From positions 1 through 9,008 of the forward strand of contig CALLPO010000138.1 in assembly GCA_938015605.1 (NCBI GenBank): a stretch of 9,008 bases of DNA, written 5' to 3'. The position numbers were made by a program, and so were the translations under genes. This stretch comes from an uncultured Candidatus Altimarinota bacterium. Lineage in GTDB: Bacteria; Patescibacteriota; Gracilibacteria; BD1-5; UBA6164. Positions within the stretch are counted from its first letter, which is position 1. Every line of letters starts with the position of its first letter. The notes beneath the pieces were generated by a model. That model was not told the DNA's origin, did not search any database, and saw only the letters and a program-made list of their open reading frames with translations. Of this stretch, positions 1 through 7,088 are shown one piece after another.

Positions 1-5
1 TAAAA

Positions 6-1511
6 CTATTTATTCATTTCACTAACTTTTTCTAGAATTTTTACTAATGCTTTTTCACTACCTTCAGACATTACTTTATTAGTAGTAATATCTTCAAGAA
101 TAGATTTTTCACTATCAAGAGAAGCATATAGATCACTTTCAAATTTAGAAATATTTTTTACTGAAACTTCATCAAAGAATCCTTTGGCCCCTGCATATAA
201 TGCACATGTTTGTTTAGGAACTGTTACTGGTTCATATACTCCTTGTTTCAGAAGCTCAAGCATTCTTTCACCTCTTTCTAACTGTTTTCTTGTATCCTCA
301 TCAAGATCTGATGCAAATTGAGAAAAAGCAGCCAGTTCTCTATATTGAGCAAGGTCTAATTTCAAAGTTCAAGCTACTTTTTTCATAGCTTTAATCTGAG
401 CAGAACCTCATACTCTAGAAACTGAAAGACCTACATCAATAGCTGGTCTTTGCCCAGAATTAAATAAGTTTGAATCCAAAAATATTTGTCCATCTGTAAT
501 TGAAATTACATTTGTAGGGATATAAGCAGAAACATCTCAAGCTTGAGTTTCAATAATAGGTAAAGCTGTCATTGAACCACTACCAAGTTCAGCATTTAAT
601 TTAGCTGATCTTTCTAGTAATCTAGAATGTAGGAAAAATACATCTCAAGGATATGCTTCTCTACCTGGTGGTCTTCTTAGAAGTAATGACATTTCTCTAT
701 AAGCCGCAGCTTGTTTAGATAAATCATCATAAATAATAAGAGAGTGTTCACTGTTTAGCATGAAGTATTCAGCAAGTGCACAACCAGAGTATGGAGCTAA
801 ATATTGCATAGCAGCTGGATCAGAAGCTCCCGCTGTTACAATGATAGTATAATCCATTGCTCATCTCTTTTTTAGTTCTTCAACTATTCTAGCAATTTTT
901 CATTCTTTTTGACCAATAGCAACATATACACAAGTTACTCCTTGACCTTTTTGGTTAAGGATAGCATCAATTGCTACTTGAGTTTTACCTGTTTGTCTAT
1001 CACCAATAATCAGTTCTCTTTGACCTCTACCAATTGGCACTAGTGCATCAACTGCTTTAATTCAAGTTTCCATTGATTCATGTACAGATTTTCTGTCCAT
1101 TACACCATTTGCTTGTCTTTCAATAGGATAAACAGCATCTTCTTTAATACCCCCCATTCAATCAATAGGATTTCATAAAGCATCAACTACTCTTCCAATA
1201 AAGTTTTTTCAAACTGGAATATTTAGAACTTTTCAAGTAGCTTTTACTACTTCTCATTCTTTGATACCTAAATATCACTCTAGTACGATTACTCATACAA
1301 AATGATCCTCTAAGTTTAGAGCTACTCATCTAGCTCCACTTGCAAATTCAACAAGTTCATTATAACCGACACTTCTAAGACCAGAAACTTTCGCAACTCC
1401 GTCTCAAACATAAAATACCTCACCTACATTTTCAACTCCTGGAGTCAAATCAGCTGAATCTATTTTTGTTTCAATGTCACTTATAATACTCTTTAATAAG
1501 TCATTTGACAT
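6..1511 (-). CDS. atpA: F-type ATP synthase subunit alpha (complete, 501 aa)
   Basis: This is the alpha subunit of the F1 head, the non-catalytic nucleotide-binding partner of beta. Reading minus from ATG at 1511 to TAG at 6 gives 501 residues, the usual family length, provided TGA is read as glycine. The N-terminal helix (about 1-20) and beta-barrel are followed by the Walker A motif GDRQTGKT at 170-177 (K176). PIGRGQRELIIG lies just before it. The C-terminal side carries [23 protein letters not shown], split here as VSRVGGSAQ and [14 protein letters not shown]; the arginine finger is R366. Many TGA codons sit at conserved glycines (second G of SRVGG, G of KVAGTLKL), so a standard-code reading splits the gene into short pieces. 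It begins 24 nt after atpH and is the last gene of the operon in the window; the gamma and beta genes would be expected next, beyond position 1. No Shine-Dalgarno is visible. The identification is secure. Confidence 0.97.
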
Positions 1512-1535
1512 ATAATTCTTTATATTAAATATAAA

Positions 1536-1880
1536 TTATTTAATTTGATTGATTGCCATTGAAAGACTTAAATCAACCATATCATCATTTCTAAAGATTT
1601 TAATTCCTCACTCTATTTCATCATTTTGTATAAAAACTACCTCTGTTTGTTTAGGAGAAGTTCAAAATGCTTTCATAAAAGCTAAATCGGCTTGTTTCCA
1701 AGCTGAGTCTTTTCATTGAGAGCTTGTGTATTCCACTTTATAAGAGTGTGTCCCATCAAGTTCTCTGTGAAAAAGGTCTTTTCATCTCTTTCAAATTTTA
1801 GCAGTTAATCATGAATACAATTTTAATCATTTTAAAATTGCCTTCAGATCTCATACTTTTAGATTATCTAATTTTTCCAT
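1536..1880 (-). CDS. atpH: F-type ATP synthase subunit delta, short form (114 aa)
   Basis: This should be the stator protein that links F1 alpha to the b subunits. The evidence is its place between atpF and atpA and a C-terminal segment (about 88-112, GGIKIFRNDDMVDLSLSMAI) that resembles the delta ending GGxxIxxGDxxxDxSxxxxL. It starts at ATG 1880 and stops at TAA 1536. An in-frame TAA at 1907-1905 prevents a longer N-terminus. At 114 residues it is much shorter than the usual 170-185, and the missing part corresponds to the N-terminal six-helix domain that normally binds the alpha N-terminus. Residues 1-60 (KLYSGLTAKIGKRGKDLF region) show no match that I recognise. The gene lies 16 nt after atpF and 24 nt before atpA. 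The delta assignment is strong by position and moderate by sequence. Confidence 0.8.
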
Positions 1881-1896
1881 AATATTGTTTATAGAA

Positions 1897-2370
1897 TTAC
1901 TTCATTAGTTCAATTTCTTTTTCTACAAATTCAGCTGAAATTTTTTCATCACCAAATAACTTCTTGTTAAATTTTAATACTAAATTAACAATATTTCATT
2001 TAACATCACTAAGCATTGAAAGTTTTTCTTTTTCAACTTCTTTTTTACCAGATTCAACAATATCTTTTGCCTCTCATTCAGCTTTTTCAATTATTGAATT
2101 CTTTTTGTTCTTTGCAATAGTTTCAGCTTCAGAAATAATTTCATCAGATTTTTTTCTAGCCTCTTTTAAAAGAGAATCTCTTTCTTCAGTCGCCCCTGCA
2201 ACTAATGCATCAATATTTTTGTAATCATCTTCTAGTTTTTTTTGTTTATCTTCCCACTTATCTAGATAAGCTAGATAAGGGATGAAGATAAATTTTTTAA
2301 GTACCCATAAAACTAAAAGAAGAATGACAAATTGAATAACAAAAGTATCTACTGATACAAATCCACTCAT
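1897..2370 (-). CDS. atpF: F-type ATP synthase subunit b (157 aa)
   Basis: This is the peripheral-stalk b subunit, which anchors the F1 stator to the membrane. The protein has one N-terminal membrane helix (about residues 9-30, VIQFVILLLVLWVLKKFIF), then PYLAYLDKWEDKQKKLEDD and a long charged, heptad-like helix to the C-terminus (KEARKKSDEIISEAETIAK, EKAEGEAKDIVESGKKEVEK). That is the standard b architecture and its 157 residues are typical. A TGA read as glycine at 2074-2076 lies in the stalk; a standard-code caller would stop there. TAA is at 1897-1899. The leader ends TAAAAAATG with no Shine-Dalgarno. It lies 27 nt after atpE and 16 nt before atpH. There is only one b-type gene here, so a homodimer is likely. 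I see no b-delta fusion. Confidence 0.95.
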
Positions 2371-2397
2371 TTTTTATTCTTTTAAGAAGTACAATAA

Positions 2398-2700
2398 TTA
2401 CATAGCAAAACCTATAATAAAAGCGATTACTAATGCATAAATTGCAACAGCCTCAGCAAATGCAATATATAAAATTGCTCCACTTTGAATTTTCCCTGCA
2501 GCATTAGGGTTTCTACCAATTGCTTCAAGAGCACCTTTACCTATCATACCAATACCGATTCAAGGTCCAATAGCACCAAAACCAATAGCTAAAGCCATTG
2601 CTAACTCTTTATAGTTAGTAGAAGTAGCTCTTGTAAAATCAACAACATTTGCTAGTTCTTCAGGACTAGTAGTTTTAAGTAATTCTAATAATTCATTCAT
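2398..2700 (-). CDS. atpE: F-type ATP synthase subunit c (100 aa)
   Basis: This is the proteolipid of the rotating c-ring. Helix 1 (about 33-56) has the glycine-rich GFGAIGPGIGIGMIGKG, the polar loop is RNP (63-65), and helix 2 (about 73-98) has the ion-carrying carboxylate E83 in YIAFAEAVAIYALVIAF. The Na+-ring ligands known from Ilyobacter tartaricus (Gln in helix 1, then Ser-Thr after the Glu) are replaced here by I50, A84 and V85, so proton coupling is inferred. The protein has about 30 extra N-terminal residues (MNELLELLKTTSPEELANVV) compared with the usual 75-85 aa c subunits. Start ATG 2700 was chosen. An in-frame ATG at 2754 would add 18 residues but lies inside a hairpin. TGA at G47 interrupts a standard-code reading. 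Confidence 0.95.
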
Positions 2701-2734
2701 ACAATTTATCTTTATAATATAAAATACAAATTCA

Positions 2735-2764
2735 GTAACATTATTTAAATTCAAATAATGTTAC
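2735..2764 (-). promoter_or_regulatory. Intergenic hairpin upstream of atpE
   Basis: Arms GTAACATTATTT (2735-2746) and AAATAATGTTAC (2753-2764) are perfect complements with a 6-nt loop. On the operon mRNA this 12-bp hairpin lies between the atpB stop (2782) and the atpE start (2700), the widest gap in the operon. No U-tract follows, so it is not a typical terminator. By inference it may act in mRNA processing or stability, or to raise c-subunit output, because c is needed in many copies per complex. Confidence 0.55.
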
Positions 2765-2781
2765 CACATCTAGATTTTATT

Positions 2782-3570
2782 TTAGTGTTCTTCTCTTGCT
2801 TGTCATATATATGATAAGGCTAACAGAGCAAATACTAATGCTTGAACGATAGCAACAAATAATTCAAAGAACCAAAATGGAATAGAGAGGAATCTTCAGA
2901 ATTCAAACAGATTAGCTGTCATCAGAACTCATAGGTATGATATAACTCAAATTAAAACAATTCAAGCAAAGATATTTCAGAATAACCTCAATGATAGTGA
3001 TGCAACTGTAGAACCTATACCAATAAAGTGAAGCCAACCTACAAATACATTTATACACTTTTGAGCAATTCAATCTCCTGTAAAGTTAAAGAGAAATGAT
3101 TTTGCATACGACCATCCTCAATGAGTTTTAACTCATACTCCTAGAAATACAACCACTACCAGTAATGCTAAAGCAACCGTAGTATTTAAATCAGAATGAA
3201 TTGGTCTTAAGTAGTAGAACAAATCTCCACTAATTGAACTGCCAACCCAATCAATAACTAATCCCCAAAGGTTTCATAAGAATACAATCAAGAATAATCA
3301 AACAATTAATGGGAAGTATTTTCTAGAAAAAGTCTTATCATTAGAGAAAGCAGATCTTATTTGTTCATCAGCTAGTTTGATAAAACTTAAGAAGAATGTT
3401 CTTAACTTAGATTTTTTCTTACTTTTCAATGCTCTATTAGCCATAATAGCTATAGCAAGGATAATAAAGAAAAATATGATGGTAGAAAAATTTGTATTAG
3501 AAATAATATTTCCAAATGATTCAATTCTTTCTCCTTGTAATTGTGGGATGTGTGGTCAAGTAGCAGACAT
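2782..3570 (-). CDS. atpB: F-type ATP synthase subunit a (262 aa)
   Basis: This is the membrane stator subunit that forms the two ion half-channels against the c-ring. Start ATG 3570 and stop TAA 2782-2784 give 262 residues (E. coli has 271). Diagnostic segments are FPLIVGLFLIVFLGNLWGL (second to third helix), the essential arginine R195 in SLSLRLFGNIFAG, and the C-terminal IVQALVFALLALSYIGQARE followed by EH. The glycine of LFGN is encoded by TGA. Position 219 of the E. coli numbering (Glu in AGEL) is Ile here, while the position of E. coli His245 is Glu (E236, IPFWFFELF). One carboxylate is thus kept at the other of two sites that face each other. The gene starts 2 nt after the stop of the upstream AtpI/AtpZ-like gene, so translational coupling is likely. 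Confidence 0.96.
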
Positions 3571-3572
3571 TA

Positions 3573-3821
3573 TTATTTGTTGTTAATATTATCATCAGAT
3601 TCTTCTAAATCTGTTTTTGGACTTATATCATTAATAGTTTTGAGTGAACCTTTGAAAAAAAATATTGAAATAACTACTAGTGAGAAAATACTCAATATAA
3701 GAAAAACAATTTTATACAAAGTTCATGATTCAAAAATCAAATCGAGTATATATCAAACACTTAAAAATGCAAATAAATTTAATGCAATGATAAGCGTGTA
3801 TTTCCCTAGAATTTTAAACAT
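3573..3821 (-). CDS. Small two-TM protein, AtpI/AtpZ-like, first gene of the ATP synthase operon (82 aa)
   Basis: ATG 3821 to TAA 3573-3575 gives 82 residues with two hydrophobic stretches. The first is LIIALNLFAFLSVGYILDLI (about 10-29) and the second is KIVFLILSIFSLVVISIFFF (about 37-56). A hydrophilic acidic tail follows (KTDLEESDDNINNK). Size, two hairpin-like helices and position directly before atpB are those of AtpI/AtpZ-type accessory proteins, which help c-ring assembly or Mg2+ supply in other bacteria. Two glycines come from TGA codons, which is why the gene is missed in a standard-code reading. A TTG codon six codons upstream (3839-3837) could be an alternative start. Family membership rests on topology and context rather than a strong motif. 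Confidence 0.7.
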
Positions 3822-3853
3822 TATTGTTATAGTTTTCAAAAATACAAAAGATA

Positions 3854-3881
3854 GTTATATTTATTTTTGAAAAAAAATCAA
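3854..3881 (-). promoter_or_regulatory. Candidate promoter of the atp operon
   Basis: On the minus strand, TTGATT (3881-3876), a 16-nt spacer and TATAAC (3859-3854) form a sigma-70-like promoter. It would start transcription near 3847, about 26 nt before the first atp gene. An inverted repeat, TTTTGA (3865-3870) and TCAAAA (3878-3883), overlaps the spacer and the -35 box and could be an operator. In such AT-rich DNA chance matches are common. Confidence 0.4.
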
Positions 3882-3891
3882 AACAAAAATA

Positions 3892-3920
3892 TTGTAAAAA
3901 ATAAATATGTATAGTAAAAT
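3892..3920 (+). promoter_or_regulatory. Candidate promoter of the cNMP-binding gene pair
   Basis: TTGTAA (3892-3897), a 17-nt spacer and TAAAAT (3915-3920) would start transcription near 3927, giving a leader of about 23 nt. A 7-bp tandem AATTACT repeat (3931-3944) lies in that leader just before the TACTAAAAAATG start context. The promoter is divergent from that of the atp operon, with the two -35 boxes about 10 bp apart, so both could share control. Confidence 0.4.
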
Positions 3921-3949
3921 GGGATTAATAAATTACTAATTACTAAAAA

Positions 3950-4345
3950 ATGACTGAAAATATTTACAACCTGACTATCTTTAAATGAATAGATAGAGAT
4001 ACTATTAACTCGATTATTAAAAACTGTGAGGAAGAAAACTTTGCAGCATGAGAAACAATAGTAACTCAAGGTGAAAGCTCAAATGGAAAATGATACATTA
4101 TTAAACATGGTAATGTCAGAGTTTCAATCAATGATCAAAAGGTAGTTGACCTAAATGAGTGAAACATTGTTTGAGAAATTGCCCTTCTTAATGAAGAAGA
4201 AAGAACAGCAACTGTTGAAGCAATAAGTGACACTCAAATGATTATACTTACAATAGATGATCTCATTGATATGATTAACAATGATGAAAACAAAATCAAT
4301 AAAGAGATTATGAGAAGAATTGAAGAGAATTTAGAGAATAGTTAA
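3950..4345 (+). CDS. Stand-alone cyclic-nucleotide-binding domain protein (131 aa)
   Basis: The protein is a single CRP/PKA-type cNMP-binding fold. It has an N-terminal helix (NLTIFKGIDRDTINSIIK, 7-24), beta-roll strands with AAGETIVTQGESS (32-44) and GYIIKHGNVRV (48-58), then the phosphate-binding cassette GEIALLNEEERTATVEA (75-91). E76 and R85 stand nine residues apart, as in PKA, and are the residues that bind the ribose and cyclic phosphate. A C-terminal helix (about 103-130) ends the protein. There is no helix-turn-helix, kinase or channel domain, so it is not itself a CRP-type DNA-binding regulator. Five glycines are TGA-encoded. The next gene starts 12 nt downstream on the same strand, so the two are probably cotranscribed and this protein may be the sensor for its partner. 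The ligand (cAMP, cGMP or other) cannot be told from the sequence. Confidence 0.88.
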
Positions 4346-4357
4346 GGTAACAAATAA

Positions 4358-5647
4358 ATGAAGAATACTACTGATAAAAAATCTATTGAAAATGAATATA
4401 GCTGGGACTTAACTGAGCTATATTTTTTAATGGAAGAAAGTGATAATTTTGAAGATTACTTAACATCTTTAGTAAATAAAAACTCTATAGATGAATCCTA
4501 TGTACTCAATATATTAGGCATAAAGACTATTGAAGATTTGAAATCAAGTGGTTATGTAAATGAAATAATTTGATTATTACCATATGAAAATATGGAAGAA
4601 AAATTTAAAATACTATGAATTAACAGTTTATCTAGTTTTAAAAAAATAATCCACACTCATTTTGATCTTTATGAAGATATAATTGAAGCACAATTTTTGT
4701 GAAAAGAAAGAATTTTCCAAGAACATTTAAAAAAGATATTTTATTCAACCTTAATATTCTTTTGAAACATAGAAAAAAATGACCTAAAGAAAATTCTTAA
4801 AAATGATTTTTTTGTTACATTTCTTAAAACTATTTCACAAGAAAATCTTCATTTCATTTTAATACATTATAATGTTAATTCCATTGATAGATTCATCAAC
4901 TTATTAAGTTGATGAATCTATAGCGATTTTATGTATTATTCAGATGACAAGAATTCTAATAAAAAATTATTTTTAGAAAGATATGCCAAAGATCTATGAT
5001 TAATCTGAGATATTCTATCTGATGAAAATATAGAAATGAGATATTTATTAGAGAAATGAAAAAATTATAATCTTATTCAGTTATTCAAACAATATAGTTC
5101 ATTAAGAGAGTTATACATAACTTTTAAGAAAAAAAATCATAATTTATTAAAAAGGTCTGCACAAAATGATACAGAAGATAATTTTAAGAAAATTTTAGTA
5201 AAACAATTTTTATGACAAAATTCAAAAGAAGATAATGAAAATCTAAATATAGAATTTAATACTAAAAATTGAGGATGAGCATGTGCAGATTCAGATATAC
5301 ATAATTTAAATATTCTTACATGATTACAACAAGAAGAACCTGTTTATGTACTGAATAATAATATTCTCATTGGCTACATAAAAACATGAGAGGTACTTGA
5401 ACAAGATTCAAAGAAATTTTATAGAATTTGAGACCATACCCTAACAATATTAACTGATCAATATGAGGAAGGTGAACTACTCTTAATTAAATGATGAGTA
5501 TATCATATTGAAGATGTAGAAAGGTTTTTGAAAGTAAAAAAAATTGAACTTAGTAATTTAACTATCCCTCTGAATATAAATTATTTAAGAACACTCAATA
5601 TCAACAGTAATTTTTTTGACAATTTTAGAGAGAGTAAAACAAAATAA
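4358..5647 (+). CDS. Unrecognised 429-aa protein downstream of the cNMP-binding protein
   Basis: With TGA as glycine the frame is open from ATG 4358 to TAA 5645-5647, about 17 TGA codons in all. I do not recognise a family. Residues 1-300 look mostly alpha-helical, rich in Leu/Ile, Lys, Asn and Glu, with segments such as SYVLNILGIKTIEDLKSSGY. These recall short helical repeats, although I could not define a unit. A glycine cluster, GGGACADSD (305-313), separates this part from a C-terminal region (about 320-400) that looks richer in beta strands (EEPVYVLNNNILIGYIKTGE, EGELLLIKGGVYHIEDVERF). No signal peptide or membrane helix is evident. The start follows AAGG (4344-4347) by 10 nt, the nearest thing to a Shine-Dalgarno in the window. 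Tight linkage to the cNMP-binding gene suggests a common role. The gene contains a long palindrome at 4887-4921. Confidence 0.85.
4887..4921. repeat. Perfect 35-nt palindrome inside a coding region
   Basis: Arm ATAGATTCATCAACTTA (4887-4903) and arm TAAGTTGATGAATCTAT (4905-4921) are exact reverse complements around a single T at 4904. As RNA this gives a 16-bp stem with a 3-nt loop. It encodes residues 177-188 of the 429-aa protein (DRFINLLSGGIY), including a tandem TGA-TGA glycine pair in the right arm. Its length and perfection go well beyond the short inverted repeats expected in AT-rich DNA. Confidence 0.9.
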
Positions 5648-5668
5648 AAAATGCCCTCGGCATTTTTT
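5646..5668. terminator. Bidirectional intrinsic terminator between convergent genes
   Basis: Arms AAAAAATGCC (5646-5655) and GGCATTTTTT (5659-5668) form a 10-bp stem with loop CTC. A-tracts on one side and T-tracts on the other make it work in both directions. The TAA of the 429-aa gene (5645-5647) runs into the left arm and the TAA of tyrS (5668-5670) into the right arm. There is thus no spacer beyond the hairpin itself, and one terminator serves both units. Confidence 0.9.
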
Positions 5669-6951
5669 TATTTCTTCAAAATTATTTTTTGATTCTTCTT
5701 CCCTTTTCTAATAAGCAGTACTCCTTTTTCAAGAAAAGCATTTGCAATATCAAATTGAAAATCTTCAATCTTTTCTTCATTAACATAAATAGCTCATGAT
5801 TTTACTGAATTTCTTGCCTCTCAGTTTGATTTAGCAAGACCTGAGGTAACTATAGTTTCAAAAAAGTTTTCGTTATTATACATGAAGCCTCACATAGCAT
5901 TTTGAAACATTCCAAGTTCTTCTTCATCAAGTTTTTCAAGTGTTGAAAGTTTATCTTCACTCCCAAACATGAACTCAGTAATTTTCACTGCTGTATCTGC
6001 TTCTTTAGCTCCATGGACTAATTCTACAACTTTGTAAGCTAGTAGTTTTTGACCACTTCTATTTTCAGGACTTCCCATGTGTTTTTCAACTTCTAAATCT
6101 ATATCCTCAGTTTCAATAAGAGTTAACATTTTTAGAAACCTTGATATATCAGAATCTGCTGTATTCATGAAATATTGATATAGTTCATATGGACTTGTCT
6201 TGGTTTTATCTAACCATAGTGCATTTCACTCAGATTTTCAAAATTTTTTCCCAGTAGAATCTGTAATCAATGGCCATGTAAGAGCATACGATTCTCAGTC
6301 ATATTTTTTTCTGATAATTTCTGTACCTGTTACTAAATTCCCCCATTGATCTTGTCCTCAAATTTGAAGCATCATATCCATGTCTTTGTACATCTTTGCA
6401 AAGTCATATCCTTGTAAAAGCATATAACTAAACTCCGTATAAGAAATACTTTGCTTCGGGTCTTCAATTCTTTTTTTCACTGTATCTTTAGACATCATTA
6501 CATTTATAGTAATGTATTTTCAGACTTCTCTTAAAAAGTCTAGATATCACATATCTTTATAAAAATCTTTATTATTTACAAAGTCATATTTAAAACTATC
6601 TCCAGTGAGAGTTTCAAGTACTTGTAAAACATCAGAAATTTGTTTTTCAATTGCTTTTTGATTATCAGCAAGAGCCTCTTCACTTAAGAAAGTTCTTTCT
6701 GAATCTTTTCAACCTGGATCTCAAATCATCCCTGTAGCTCAACCAGTAAGTGCTGTATACTTATTCCCTCTTCTCATAAGGTGAATAGAAACCATGAAAC
6801 CTATGAAGTTCCCTAGGTGAAGTGAATCAGCTGTTGGATCAAATCCACAATAAAAATTCTTTCATCATTCATCAAGTGCTTCAAATAATTTATCATTAGA
6901 TGATTGGAATAAAAGACCTCTATCATCTAACTCTTGTTTAAGTGGTTTCAT
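5668..6951 (-). CDS. tyrS: Tyrosyl-tRNA synthetase (427 aa)
   Basis: This class I aminoacyl-tRNA synthetase charges tRNA-Tyr with tyrosine in the cytosol. ATG 6951 to TAA 5668-5670 gives 427 residues, the normal bacterial length. The Rossmann domain has YCGFDPTADSLHLGNFIG with the HIGH-type HLGN at 45-48. Tyrosine-site segments TGGATGMIGDPGG and SYTEFSYMLLQGYDF follow, then GGQDQWGN at 198-205. The KMSKS-type loop KFGKSEGN has K239 and S240. The C-terminus is an S4-like RNA-binding domain (about 355-420, GEARNSVKSGAIYVNEEKIE). The first glycine of GGQDQWGN is TGA and its tryptophan TGG, which fixes the code as UGA=Gly; Ser is more usual at the Gln position. The gene is monocistronic, between the shared terminator and its own promoter. 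I see no T-box in the short leader. Confidence 0.97.
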
Positions 6952-6978
6952 ATTTTATAGATATTTTTAATGAAATTA

Positions 6979-7006
6979 ATTTTATTAAAATGACAAAAAA
7001 TAGCAA
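6979..7006 (-). promoter_or_regulatory. Candidate tyrS promoter
   Basis: On the minus strand, TTGCTA (7006-7001), a 16-nt spacer and TAAAAT (6984-6979) would start transcription near 6972. That leaves a leader of about 21 nt, too short for a T-box riboswitch, the common control of tyrS in Firmicutes. The start context is A/T-rich without a Shine-Dalgarno. Confidence 0.4.
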
Positions 7007-7013
7007 ACATTAG

Positions 7014-7035
7014 TTTTAAATTGTGCAATTTAAAA
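7014..7035. promoter_or_regulatory. Perfect 22-bp palindrome, possible operator between divergent genes
   Basis: Arms TTTTAAATTG (7014-7023) and CAATTTAAAA (7026-7035) flank a central TG. The palindrome lies 7 bp upstream of the putative tyrS -35 box and overlaps the region where the -35 of the rightward gene would be. It is placed like a homodimeric regulator site acting on one or both genes. No T-tract suited to a terminator is seen, and no gene ends here. Confidence 0.5.
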
Positions 7036-7045
7036 AAAGATATGT

Positions 7046-7072
7046 TAAAATATTTATATATTTAAATATAAT
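7046..7072 (+). promoter_or_regulatory. Candidate -10 elements for the 607-aa gene
   Basis: Two candidate -10 boxes precede the ATG at 7089. TAAAAT (7046-7051) would give a leader of about 31 nt, with its -35 inside the palindrome (TTGTGC at 7021-7026, 19-nt spacer). A consensus TATAAT (7067-7072) has a weak TTAAAA at 7045-7050 as -35 (16-nt spacer) and would give a leader of about 10 nt. The sequence alone does not decide between them. Confidence 0.3.
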
Positions 7073-7088
7073 AAATAAATAATAAAAA

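Noticed and set aside
1964..2224. Plus-strand 86-codon ORF
   Set aside because: It is antisense to atpF, rich in Ser/Phe as expected from the complement of Glu/Lys helices, and has no support of its own.
2257..2279. 14-bp palindrome CTTATCTAGATAAG overlapping a tandem CTAGATAAG repeat
   Set aside because: It encodes the conserved b-subunit stretch PYLAYLDKW, is short, and is readily explained by AT-rich coding.
3377..3870. Plus-strand ORFs of 69 and 109 codons
   Set aside because: Both lie antisense to atpB and the AtpI/AtpZ-like gene, which read well with TGA as glycine and explain the region.
3878..4069. Minus-strand 63-codon ORF
   Set aside because: It covers the promoter region and the antisense of the cNMP-binding gene; its composition looks like complement of coding DNA.
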